This document shows, piece after piece, positions 1-10,825 of a DNA stretch of 64,000 nt. Each line of letters starts with the position of its first letter. Position 1 is the first letter of the stretch. Made by a program: the position numbers and the translations under genes. Under the pieces are notes generated by a model. It was given only the letters and a program-made list of their open reading frames with translations. It had not been told where the DNA came from and made no database searches. The stretch is from Zea mays (lineage: Eukaryota; Streptophyta; Magnoliopsida; Poales; Poaceae), in NCBI RefSeq assembly GCF_902167145.1, contig NC_050101.1, positions 178,432,428 through 178,496,427 on the forward strand, read 5' to 3'.

Positions 1-3000
1 CAATTCCATTCCATTCCTTCCTTGAAGAGTAAAGAGAAGAAACTAAACCCTCGGACGGACGGACGACCGGGTCGCCATCGCTATTGACTGCCAGCCATTC
101 TGCCATCGACGTCAACACACGAGACAGCAGTACAGGAGATGGAACGACGAGTAAGGCTAGACGTGCTGGAAGAAGCAACAAGACGGACCAGCAGAGACTA
201 GTAAGAGATCGATCCAGTAGTCTCGACTACTACTACTGCTGTATATGGTTGGTTGACGGTGCATGCATGAAGCACTGTTATGTATGCAAGAGTATCTTCA
301 GTGATAGCGCGATGGAGGGCTCAAAAAGTCTCACTGTTGCATGCATGCACTGAACCCACACCATCCACAATGCAAGCAAGCATATTTCCCTGTTGACCTC
401 CTAGTCCTAGCTAGCTAGCTTTTCCAGCATTGCTTAGCCTGGTAGTTAAACTAAACATTAATTCATCAGATGTACTGGTTCGTACGGCACTAGATCTGAT
501 ACTATATATATAATTTACAATTGTTAATTAAGTGCTCTGCTGATGAGCGCGCTAGCTATATAGGTGTGGGTCATCAAATCAAAGCAATTAATTAATCAAC
601 AGAGCTCCATCCGATCCGTACCTACTAGCAATAAAATAAACCTCCTGATGAAACCAAAGAGAGAGATCATATATATATGTCAGAGATCGATTATTATTCA
701 GGTCAACCGACAAAACTAGTGTTCAAGTTCAGACCTCTTGTGTATAGCGAGCTAAGATTTGACTTTTTGGGTCTGTGCGTGGTGGTTAATGTTGTGGCAT
801 AGTACTCGATCAATGTTTGTCATCATCAGAAGCCAATTGATTCCAGCAAAATGACAATACCGAGAAGGATCAGAATTGAGAGCTAGCTCTAGCTGTTTGG
901 AGCCGGGGGGTTTTTTTTGTGCCAAATGGAATAAAAGGAAATGACTCCACGCTGAGGAGGCCCCCTTAGATCGATTATTCTCTCACAAAGTTTTCTTCGT
1001 TTGTTTTTCTGAGGTGCCTAGAAATTAAGTTTTTATAAAGTCCTCTCAGTTCATCTCTGTTTGGCGCTTAGAGGATTTTGGTTCGAGCTCTTGCTTCGTT
1101 GCGATCGAATTAAGTTGACAGCTCATCCGCTTTTAGGTTTTGGTGTGATTATTATTATTGTCATATGCTACTAGTCATGCATGCATCACCGAGAGAGACT
1201 ACCCATTGTCATTGTCTCGGTGGTAATTATGAGATTTGGAATTTTTTAGAGTTTGTTATTTCTGCATACAAGTATATGGAATGGAAAGAAATTTTTGTAA
1301 TTAGCTTTTATTGACCCGCGTTGATGGTCGGGTCATCAGGCGACGACGAGGAGACTCGATCTCGTTGTAAAGGTGACGCGCTTGCTTGCTGTTGTGTGTG
1401 GAACGGAGACCGACGACGTTGGTTAATTCAAAAGGGACCATGCCTTTTTATTTTTATATATTCCCGTCGTCGTCCACAGGTGGTGGTGGTGGTACCGGCC
1501 GGAACGTACGTTGACGACGACAGGCAAGCAAGGTCGTTTCACCGGCCGGTCATCGTCCGGCGTGTCGACGACGGTCCATGCACGGACGCGCCGCCGCGTG
1601 GTAGCCCAGCTGGTCGCTGCGTGCACCTGGCTAGACTGGAGGACTGCTCTGCTGCAGGAGTATGTGAAAGTCTAATGCAAGCGATTCGGGCAAAAGAAAG
1701 CGGTTCGGTCCGTCCATCCACACGTGTATGTATTATTATTGCCACCAAGACAAGAAAAGAAAATTTGATCCGCTGAGCGAACGAAGGAGACTACAGTCTT
1801 GTTCAGCTACATCGATGGGACAGCCATGAGAGAAGAAAAGTTCATAAAAACAATGTGGTATATATATAATAATATGAAATGTGCATGCGAAGGGGGAAAA
1901 TTAAACCTACATTTGATTCAAAGTGCTGCTTGCATTGTATTGTTGCGCGCGGGTTAATTAGACCCTAACCTAAGACACGTACGGCGACCGCGACAAACGT
2001 CACATATTTGTATGTGTCTCATCACGTTAACTTTTGACAAGGCCGCTTGTATTATTAATTGTTCGACTACTTGCTATACTCCGTCCCTCGGTTAAATCAA
2101 ATATTTGTATGCGTTATAAGTTTTATGTTTCTAGAATATGTAATGTTGTAGAGATTGTTACTATGCAATGACAATATAATTGATGATCATTTTGAGAATG
2201 AAGATCCCAAACGCCCTCTATTAATTAATTATTACCTTTTTTTCATCTGTAGAATTAATACAAATTATTCAGTGTTTCAGAATGTCAACGTGAAGAATAA
2301 GATCCAAACATATAATATATGGCGTTGTTAATTATTATGTGTCCCTTCAACACTTGAAGAGCCAAGTGTTCCTTCCTTCAACAATCACACCCACGGTCTG
2401 TGACTCTGTCTAGCTAGCTACTAGAAAATAAAGAATCTATTACAATCCACAAATTAATGCCAGAATCTAGTAGTATATATTTTTTCCACTCGCCCCCACA
2501 CGCATAGAAAATTAGCAACAGCAGAGCTGAGACGACAGCAGCTAGCAGCCTAGCATGCTTGTTCCCCCCATGCATCACACACGGGGGTCAGATTTGTGGA
2601 ATTCAAATGTCTGCAGATGATGATGAAAATACGTACGTGCCAATAATCTTGCATTGTCAAATGCGTGTACTACAGTTAGTAGTCTGATCACAATTCACAC
2701 GACACCGTACCGTAACGTTTTTTTCGTGCTCTCTTTTCCTTTATTTTGTGATCTCAGCTGATGAATTTGAAAACATGGTTGCTAGCTTGTGGTCGCACAT
2801 GCTAAAACTTTTCCATTTTCTAGAAGGAAAAAAACCATCATGTGTCCACACCCGTCATGGAACACACTAGTGTTCCTATACTGACAGCTATAGAACGCGC
2901 GACGACATTCTCGCGCGCCCCCATTACGGCCATGCTATTATTACCGCTACATATATATATGCATGCATGCATGGTTCCGTACCTTTTGAAATGTCGGATT

Positions 3001-4123
3001 ACTTTTACTGTTCGAAAAAGCCATTAGTCATGTAGTTAACTACATTGAGAGAAAAAAAATCATTCGGAGAGATAGATCATAGTATGATCTAGAGCATATA
3101 TAGGATTTCTAGATGCATGAGCCCATATATTATGCGCTAGTAAGATAAAATCATGGTTTCAACTTTCATAATCGTATTCCACTCAACGTACTTGATTAGA
3201 TAGCACGCGCGGGCACCTGTACACGTACGGCGGCGACGAGGCTAGCCGGAGACGAAGAAGACAAAGTGTGTGTGGAAGCTTTGGCTTCGGGAACGTCGGT
3301 GGGGTATGGTACCATACCATATGTCGTTCCGACGACGGCGAAAAAGATGGCAGCTAGCTTTGCCTCTGGGTCCTGTGGCCGTGCAGGAGAAGATGCATTG
3401 CATTTGCAGATACGTACGCCGTGAACAGGTCGTCGATCGGATAGACAATAGCTAGGACGACGAACGGATCATGCATAGCGGCGGCTAGCTTGGCGTGTGT
3501 GTGTGTGCATGGACGACAGGAATTAATTCTTAGAGGCAGTGCCGCCTCATTGGACTGACGTACGCCTCGCCAACACCGCCGTCCTTCTTGCTTGGCAAGC
3601 ATGGAGCCTCAGAGCGACGACAGTCTACGTGGGTTAAAGAAATTTGTGCTAGTTGTTTAAATGTGCTAGCTACCGGTACCATGCATATAAAAAAAAACCA
3701 CTCAAGTTATATTACGATAATAATAATAATAATAATGACGACAAATAAAGTATTACTGCCAAGTACATATATAAACACCAAATATTATGTTGCAAAGGAG
3801 AAAGCACGTACATGAGCAAACATTTGAACTCGAGCATAAACTAAACATACTGAGCAAATGCTTATGGATCCGTTCTTTAAAGTGCTTTCACCCAATGTGT
3901 TCAAAAAGTACATAACCGGTATGCTGGTATATATGGTTTAAAGGAGCAGCGCATATGGTTCTGGATTAAGGGGTAATAAAATACAACCATCTCCCTCAAT
4001 ATTAAATTCTCTGCTTTGAGATAGAAAAATATAATGTACGTGTTGAGTTGAATATTGTATAACAGGCTCCTATGACGTCTTGGTCTTGGTGTATCAACTT
4101 ATTATTATCGAGGAGCCGAAATT
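1..4123. other. Low-copy intergenic DNA, no gene recognised
   Basis: Only short open frames (up to about 150 codons) occur here, with no family motif, no convincing exon chain and no long coding bias. The texture is that of maize non-coding low-copy DNA: AT-rich stretches, runs of alternating GCTA and GCATGCAT, and short GC-rich patches such as about 1480-1620. A weak Stowaway-like MITE scrap may lie near 2079-2100, but no second end was found. It could be intron, UTR or promoter of a gene outside the window; I cannot tell which. Confidence 0.5.
3303..3318. repeat. 16-bp perfect palindrome
   Basis: GGTATGGTACCATACC reads the same on both strands. It is isolated in low-copy DNA and no function can be assigned. 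Confidence 0.6.
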
Positions 4124-4521
4124 GTAAGATGAACATATTGCTGGTATCAGTTGTCTGGAGATAACATGAAAAAAAGCTAAATGGAAACGAAAAAGAAAAA
4201 AAATGAAGCAAAAAACTTAAGTGTTCATAGATGATTTAGAACCTTTCTGTTAATAGGCTGGTGCCCTATCTAGAGTGATAGAACAATTGGTTCATGACAT
4301 GAACTGCATGGGTTAAATATAGTCTCTGAAACCTTCTAGGTTCAATCTCAAGCCCATGCTAAATAATCATCATGATACTAACAGATGTATAAGGAAGAGC
4401 CAGTACCATGCAGAAACAGCAAGAGAATAAGTCAATAGCTTTACCTGTAGAGGTTTAGTGGTCTCCATCAACAAAAGAATGTGCTCACCGTAAAATATAA
4501 GCCCTACAAAACAGGAATTTC
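4124..4521 (-). pseudogene. Inverted fragment of the RPN13 gene (5' leader, exon 1, part of intron 1)
   Basis: Read on the minus strand, this 398-bp block matches 50785-51181 of the plus strand at roughly 97% by eye. It holds the sequence just upstream of the start codon, the 8-codon first coding exon (METTKPLQ here, METTEPLQ in the intact gene), the splice donor CAG/GTAAAG, and about 320 bp of intron 1. Similarity stops abruptly at both ends. Everything from exon 2 on is missing, so it cannot encode RPN13. Most differences are C-to-T or G-to-A changes (for example GCTG to GTTG and CTGAAC to CTAAAC), as expected of a methylated, non-selected copy. It could be a transposon-captured fragment or one arm of a local inverted duplication; the sequence does not decide. 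Confidence 0.85.
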
Positions 4522-4745
4522 CTATATATTAAATTTGGTTCAAAACGATGTCCACGCCGGCGTGAATATTTTCTGTCGTTGGATTTCTAATCAAAGGTCA
4601 ATACAGTGTCCTACCTTCCTCTAACTTCGCTACGTCTCTTGATGCTTCTTGCCGGCAGTCTCTCTCACGGGGGCTCCTCCTCGCTCGCTCGGTCGCCTCT
4701 TCCTCTTTGAGCTCTGCGCTACAGGTTCGTCCTGTCCTCGCTCCC
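4522..4745. other. Short unassigned stretch, pyrimidine-rich, leader-like
   Basis: About 220 bp between the RPN13 fragment and the CACTA end. The part from about 4600 is CT-rich on the plus strand with TCGCTCGCTCGG-type repeats, which resembles a plant 5' leader interrupted by the CACTA insertion. No open frame is convincing. What followed it before the insertion is not visible. Confidence 0.35.
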
Positions 4746-4769
4746 CACTACAGTAAAACGCTACAAGTC

Positions 4770-4975
4770 CGACGGCTCCCTTATGTTCGACGGCTGCCTA
4801 GGGGCATATGTCCGACGGCTACTGGCGGCCGTCGGACATAATTTCTGACATCCGAAGGCTAGTAGGCGGGCCGTCGGACATAAGCTTATGTCCGACGGCT
4901 GGCAGACAAGCCGTCGGACATAAGCTTATGTCCGACGGTCTCCTAAGGGTCGTCAGAAATAAAGGATTTTAACCG
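4770..4975. repeat. CACTA subterminal repeat cluster
   Basis: The motif TATGTCCGACGGC appears several times directly and several times inverted (GCCGTCGGACATA) within about 200 bp, with degenerate members (for example GTCGTCAGAAATAA). Adjacent copies form hairpin-like pairs joined by TAAGCTTA. Similar but diverged motifs (CCCTCGGAAATAA) sit next to the right end near 36285-36300. Confidence 0.75.
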
Positions 4976-5005
4976 ACGCCCCCGCGCCCGCATCGGTTCG
5001 CTCGC

Positions 5006-5633
5006 TGTGGGGGACAGAATCCCCCGGGTCCACTGGAAGGATAAAAGACCTCACGAAAGGCCCAAGGGCCCAATAAATCGTAAGGTCACTCCTTCATGGG
5101 CCTGGAGAGGAACGACTAGTGAAGCAGATCGACATAAGGCCGGATCGGTGCGAGCCCGGATGGCCCAACAACGTTGAGCAAGCAACCACAACAGAAGACC
5201 CGACTTTCCCGCGCTGGAGCCCCGTACAACGGAGCCAGGCGAGGATAAGTCGGCAGAACTATAGGAGGATAGGCTCAATTAGTTCACTATCTCTTAGGTG
5301 CGGTTTGTTATCTCATTCGCATGTATTGCCTCACGGTCGAATATATAAGGCCTAGGGGGCACCCCTTCAGAACGATTGATCCCACTACTCAGCCATCCAC
5401 CCCAACTCTCTACGTTCTAGCTTTAGAGAGCTCCCTTGTAACCCATTACATAAAGCATACTCGCCAGGACGTAGGGTGTTACGCATCTCAAAGCGGCCCG
5501 AACCTGTAAACACTGTCCATTGTTCCTCGTGCATCCGGCATGAACCATTTAGCTACAGTCGGCGACACCGTCCTACTCCTAAAACACCTTGAGGGGCAAC
5601 CCCGGGTGTGCGGTCGGACCCAAAACACCAACA
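5006..5633 (+). repeat. 5' LTR of the Grande-like element
   Basis: 628 bp, starting TGTGGGGGACAG and ending AACACCAACA. A TATA-like box (ATATATAAGG) lies at 5341-5350. The partner LTR is at 35192-35820 and differs at about 13 positions including a small change near base 12. Confidence 0.9.
5341..5350 (+). promoter_or_regulatory. TATA box of the Grande-like LTR promoter
   Basis: ATATATAAGG in the middle of the 5' LTR, repeated at 35528-35537 in the 3' LTR. Its position about 335 bp into the LTR fits a U3/R boundary just downstream. Confidence 0.55.
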
Positions 5634-5635
5634 GC

Positions 5636-5653
5636 TGGCGCGTCAGGTAGGGG
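5636..5653 (+). promoter_or_regulatory. Primer binding site, Grande-like element
   Basis: TGGCGCGTCAGGTAGGGG starts two bases after the LTR end. TGGCGC plus a purine-rich tail is the usual form of primer sites in this group of plant Gypsy elements. I have not assigned the tRNA isoacceptor. Confidence 0.7.
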
Positions 5654-5679
5654 GTGTGTCGCCGATCTAAGCTAGCTCA

Positions 5680-7827
5680 ATGGCCGTCACCTTCCACCGC
5701 AAGATCACCCTCCGTCCCGGATCTGTATTCTGCTTCGGAACTATCTCATCCGTGGCGGATGAAGAGGGAACTCTACACCGCATCGCAGATCTGCCAAAGA
5801 AGAAGTCCCTTCCAACATACTCCGAGAATATCGGGGTAAAGAAGGAAAAAGCGCAACCTCCAGCGCTCCGAAAAAAGATCGCCTTCAGCAAGCCAGGAAC
5901 CGAGGACCCGCTGACCAGGAGAACTCCAATGTCTACTTCCTCGACGAAAGAATGGACACAAATCGTAAGGAAGACAGAGACAAACAAAACCGGGAGGAAG
6001 CAGGTTGTTCTTTCCGTGCCTCCGCCCTCAAAGGAGAACGGAAAGAAGATCGCCACGACAGCCGCACCATTCTACCCCGACGTTCTTTTCATCGGGAGAG
6101 TGGAGTCGCCCCCCGTCTCCGACGACGAGCCGATCGTGCCCGGAGAAGAACCACCTCAGCGGGAATCCCGTCGACGGAGGAACCGACGTCGAAATATTCG
6201 GCGACATCACGAGGCCGGAGAGCGGGATCCAGAGCAACCTGTCTCGCGAGAGGAGGTCTCAGAGATAGGAGAAACTCCGGAGGAACGCGTCTTCAGAGAA
6301 CGAAGGAACTCCCGACGGCGTGATCGCCGACGAGCTCAGGAACAGGCCGAGCAGGAGGCAAGGCAACGTCGGGAAAATCCACTCTTCGGGCGCAACCTGA
6401 ATCCCGACTTCGCCCGAGCCATGAACACGCCGAGTGAAGTTGGAGGGGTACTAGCTCGGATAGCTGACGGACTTCCTCGGACTCCCGACGCCGAGGGCTA
6501 TCGACGGCTGTTCACCCAGGCAGCCAACCATCTTCTACCTCTCGCTCACCCGCCGAACGATCTACGACACGCCATCAACAGTCGCCGGGACGCGTGAAGC
6601 TCCATCAATGCTTCGCGTGAACGACGGCATGAGAACGAGATCCGCCGCCGGGAGGAGTACGACAGGGATCATGACATCCCGGCTCGGAGTCAGGCCACCA
6701 GAACTGAGTCAGCAACGGCCTCGATTGGAGGTACTACCCGGGGACGGTCGAGGAACCACAACAACTACTCCCCTCCCCGGGACAGACATCATCCCCGACG
6801 ACAAGAAGACATGTGTGGAGTGTCCGCCCTTACTCCACGCCTTAGGGCCATTCAATGGCCCCCTAACTTCAAGGTGTCCAACGTCGACAAATATGAACCG
6901 AAGCAAGATCCAGGAGGCTGGCTGGCCATCTACACCACCACTACTCGAGCTGCCGGGGCGTCCGAGGACGTGATGACCGCATACTTACCCATTGTCCTCG
7001 GGCAAGACGCGCTGCAATGGCTGCAACATCTACCCCGACACTGCATCGACGACTGGAGCGACTTCAGCCGATGCTTCACCGCCAACTTTCAGTCCCTCTT
7101 CGACAAACCAGCGCAACCATGGGACCTCAAATCCATCAAGCGCCGGGGGGACGAGACTCTTCGGTCGTACCTCAAAAGGTTCCAGACCATGAGAAATCGT
7201 ATCCCCGAGGTCACGGAAGCGGCCGTGATCGAGGACTTCTACAGAGGATCCAATGACTCGGCCTTCGTCCGAGCCATATTGCAGAAGGCGCCGACTACCT
7301 CCGAGCAGCTGTTCCGGGAAGCCGACCTCTACATCACCGCCGACGAGCGAGCTCAGGACCTCATCGGAGGAGCGAAGCCCGCACCAGCGGCGCCACGACG
7401 CGACGCGAACCAGCAACCCGACAAACGCTGGGAGAAGAGGCCTCGCGAAGAAGTGCATGCCGCCGGACCACCCGCCTCTCGCACCCGGGGAAGACCTCGT
7501 GGAGGCGAACGCACGCTGGACGACATCCTCGACGCCCAGTGCCCGTACCACAAGGACATGCGCCACACCCTTCGGAACTGCAGGGACTTCAAGCACTCCG
7601 TCGGACACGGCCGGCCCTTCCAACCTCTACCTCCTCCTCCGCCGCGGGGAGGACCAGGAGAACCGCGACAATCCCAGCAGCAGGAGGAGGGAGGAGGTGG
7701 AGCCTTCCCGCGCGTTGACGGGGAGGTCAACGTCATCTTTGGCGGACATGGATCGCAGGAGAATAGAAGTCAACGTCATCTTACAGCTGGTTTTCAACAG
7801 TCTACGACGATATCGATGGAAGCTTAA
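5680..7827 (+). pseudogene. gag polyprotein of the Grande-like element, one internal stop
   Basis: The frame opens at the ATG 5680 and runs in a single frame to 7827, broken only by TGA at 6595-6597; residues after the stop continue in the same frame. The first 300 residues are basic and Arg/Glu-rich and contain no recognised domain. The capsid-like retrotransposon gag domain lies at about 6850-7250 (signature around WLAIYTTTTRA, ALQWLQHLP and SDFSRCFTANFQ). A Cys-His cluster follows (CPYHKDMRHTLRNC, spacing C-x2-H-x4-H-x4-C) at about 7537-7580, then a proline-rich tail. The last part (after about 7769) is out of frame with pol because an internal deletion fused gag to the end of reverse transcriptase. 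Confidence 0.85.
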
Positions 7828-8758
7828 TCCCGAAAAATGTGTCTATGGGGTACCAGCAGGAAAGCTACTCGGATTTATTGTCAGCCACCGGGGAATTGAA
7901 GCTAATCCGGATAAGATTGAAGTTATCATGAAAATGGAGGCACCACGATCGCAAAAGAAAGTTCAGAGACTTACCGGATGTATGGCAGCCCTGAGTAGAT
8001 TCATATCCAGGCTGGGAGAAAAAGGTTTACCATTTTACAAGCTACTCAAGAAAGTGGATAAGTTTCAGTGGACTTCAGAAGCACAGGAAGCCCTAGATGC
8101 ACTGAAAAAAATCTTGACGACACCACCAGTGCTGAAGCCGCCACGGCGAGCCACGTCAACTCAACCAGCTAAAGATTTGCTGCTGTATATCTCTTGCACG
8201 ACTCACGTGGTAAGCACCGCGTTGGTAGTCGAGCGAGTAGAAGAAGGACACGCCTACCCAGTGCAACATCTTGTTTATTTCATCAGTGAAGTTCTGGGTC
8301 CCTCAAAGAAAAAGTATCCCCAAGTTCAGAAGCTATTATATACAGTACTTCTAACTGCCCGCAAGCTACGTCACTACTTTGATGACCACAAAGTCATAGT
8401 AGTCACTCGTTTTCCGATAGGGGATATTCTTCACAACAAGGAAGCCATTGGCCGAATAGCCAAGTGGGCCTGTGAACTGGGATCTCATGACATCGAATTT
8501 CGACCTTGCACTGCCATCAAAACTCAAGCGTTGGTTGACTTCGTATCAGAATGGACTGAACAACAAGTACCAGATAACCCAGAAACCACAGAAGTATGGC
8601 GAATGTATTTCGATGGCTCTTTGAAACTGCAGGGAGCAGGCGCGGGAATTCTCTTTACCGCACCTGGAGGCGAGCACCTCAAATATGCCCTCCAGTTGCT
8701 ATTTCCAGCCTCTAACAATGCAGCCGAGTATGAAGCTCTGATTCATGGACTGAACATC
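7769..8758 (+). pseudogene. pol remnant, upstream part: end of reverse transcriptase, RNase H and start of the second RNase H
   Basis: The frame starts abruptly at the end of reverse transcriptase (FNSLRRYRWKLNPEKC, KLLGFIVSHRGIEANP); protease and all catalytic reverse transcriptase motifs are missing. A Gypsy-type RNase H region follows (DLLLYISCTTHVVSTALV through HDIEFRP), then the start of an additional, plant-type RNase H (MYFDGS, NNAAEYEALIHGL). This second RNase H is a hallmark of the Tat lineage. The frame is cut by the Copia insertion at 8759 and resumes at 17711. Confidence 0.88.
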
Positions 8759-10037
8759 TGAGAGCACCTAGAGGGGGGGTGAATAGGTGATCCTGTGAAA
8801 CATAACCTTATAGCCACAAAAACTTGGTAAGTGTTAGCACAATAATTGCCAAGTGGCTAGAGAGGAGTCTCAACAAAACACAATACCACAAGAAATCAAA
8901 CACAGAGATGACACAGTGGTTTATCCCGTGGTTCGGCCAAGACCAACGCTTGCCTACTCCACGTTGTGGCGTCCCAACGGACGAGGGTTGCAATCAACCC
9001 CTCTCAAGCGGTCCAAAGACCAACTTGAATACCACAGTGTTTTGCTTTGTCTTTCAATATCCCGTTTGCGAGGAATCTCCACAACTTGGAGCCTCTCGCC
9101 CTTACACTTGAGATTCACAAAGAAATGTGGAGTAAGGGAGGGAAGCAACACACACAAGTCCACAGCAAAATGCGCACACACACGGCCAAGAATCGAGCTC
9201 AAAAGACTATCTCAAAGTTCTCACTAGAACAGAGCTCGAATCACTGAGAATGACAAACGAATGCGCAAAGACTGAGTGTGGATGATCAAGAATGCTTTAA
9301 GGTTGCTTTTTTTACTCCTCCATGCGCCTAGGGGTCCCTTTTATAGCCCCAAGGCAGCTAGGAGCCGTTGAGAGCAAATCTGGAAGGCCAATCTTGCCTT
9401 CTGTCGTCGGGTGCACCGGACAGTCCGGTGCACACCGGACACTGTCCGGTGCCCGATTTCCTTCCTAAAATGGCGCAGCCGACCGTTGCAGATCTGGGAG
9501 CCGTTGGCGCACCGGACATGTCCGGTGCACACCGGACATGTCTGGTGCACACCGGACAGTCTGGTGCCCCCTTCCGACCATTGGCTCGGCCACGTGTCGC
9601 GCGCGGATTCCGCGGCCGACCGTTGGCCCGGCCGACCGTTGGCTCACCGGACAGTCCGGTGCACACCGGACAGTCCGGTGAATTATAGCCGTACGTCATC
9701 GGCTAATTCCCGAGAGCGGCTACTTCACGCCGAGTCAGCCTGGCGCACCGGACACTGTCCGGTGCACCACCGGACAGTCCGGTGTGCCAGACTGAGCTGA
9801 GTCTTGGCTGTACACAGCCAAGTCTTTTTCACCTCTTTTCTTTTCTTCTTCTTTCTGTTTCTAACACTTAGACAAGTATATTAGTACACAAAACCAATGT
9901 ACTAAGGCTTAGAAACATACCTTTACTCTTGATTTGCACTTTGTCCATCCATGAGCATAAATTCACATTTAAGCACTTGTGTTGGCACTCAATCACCAAA
10001 ATACTTAGAAATGGCCCAAGGGCACATTTCCCTTTCA
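8759..10037 (-). repeat. 3' LTR of the Opie/Ji element
   Basis: 1,279 bp, left copy in window orientation. A TATA box (CTATAAAAGG on the minus strand) lies at 9337-9346. Compared with the right LTR it has a 12-bp extra near 8905 and additional palindrome units between about 9515 and 9680. Confidence 0.92.
9410..9785. repeat. Palindrome cluster CACCGGAC-A-GTCCGGTG in the Opie/Ji LTR
   Basis: At least eight copies of CACCGGACAGTCCGGTG or variants with AC/AT spacers (GGACACTGTCC, GGACATGTCC) are arranged in tandem pairs. Conserved palindromes of this sequence are known in Sirevirus LTRs and are suspected cis-regulatory sites. The right LTR has fewer copies (about 17125-17456), so the cluster expands and contracts. 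Confidence 0.85.
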
Positions 10038-10825
10038 ATCTCCCCCTTTTTGGTGATTTATGCCAACACAACATAAAGCAACTAGAACAAGTGCAATATC
10101 ACTTCAAATAAAACTCAAATTTATTTTGATTCAATTTTGGCATATATGGATCATCCTTTGCCACCATTTGGTTTGTTTTTGCAAATCAAACTCAAATCTC
10201 TATCTCTAAGTCAAACACACATGTTGAAGCATAAAGAGAGTCATTCCAAAAGAGATTGATCAAAGATTTCAAAAACTCCCCCTATTTCCCATAATCAACA
10301 CTTCTCCCCACAAGAGGCCAACTTTTGACGAAAGAGACAATGCAAGAGTTTTGACATAACAAAAGCTCTATTCTACTATTTTCAAAATTTTCTCAAGTGG
10401 TAGCTGATCCATTTATTGCTTTGGCCTTTATTTTCTCCCCCTTTGGCATCAAGCACCAAAACGGGATCAATCTTGGCCCTTTAATCCCATTGCCTCACCA
10501 AAATCTTCAATTAAGAGCTAATAGGCAATAAGAGTTAAAAGATGAACTTGGAAAAGTTACTCTTTTCATCGGAGTGCAGTGGAAGTCTTGCATGGTCCAA
10601 GTCCACCTTTTCCCTTTTAATTCTCCTTCGAGACTAAAACAAGCAAACTCAAGCATATGGTTAGTCTCAAAGGGTCAAGTTGTAACACATCTCCCCCTAA
10701 AACTGTGCATCACTTTGCAACGGACTTGTGAGGTCCAGGGAGTGTTTGTACAACTTGAGCACCACAATAAGCAACAAAATGCAGAATGAACATGATCAAA
10801 GGCATAAACACATGTATGCTACAAT
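10038..10825 (-). promoter_or_regulatory. Non-coding 3' region with multiple polypurine tracts
   Basis: On the minus strand, AAAAAGGGGGAGA lies directly against the LTR (10040-10051), and further GGGGGAG-type tracts occur near 10274-10290, 10434-10446 and 10689-10699. Repeated polypurine tracts upstream of the 3' LTR are a described Sirevirus feature. No open frame of interest lies in this 790-bp stretch. Confidence 0.8.

Noticed and set aside
1321..1776. 151-codon plus-strand frame near the left edge
   Set aside because: No domain, no splice context and arginine-rich composition from GC-rich sequence; treated as chance.
2079..2220. Stowaway-like MITE suggested by CTCCGTCCCTCGG
   Set aside because: Only one end-like motif; no inverted partner and no TA duplication found.
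7030..7736. Minus-strand frames opposite the Grande-like gag
   Set aside because: Shadow frames of a GC-rich coding region; no domain, and unlike the real antisense genes no introns or TATA box.
9368..9800. Frames over the LTR palindromes in the Opie/Ji LTRs
   Set aside because: Peptides such as repeated DSPVHTG arise from the CACCGGAC palindromes and are not conserved proteins.
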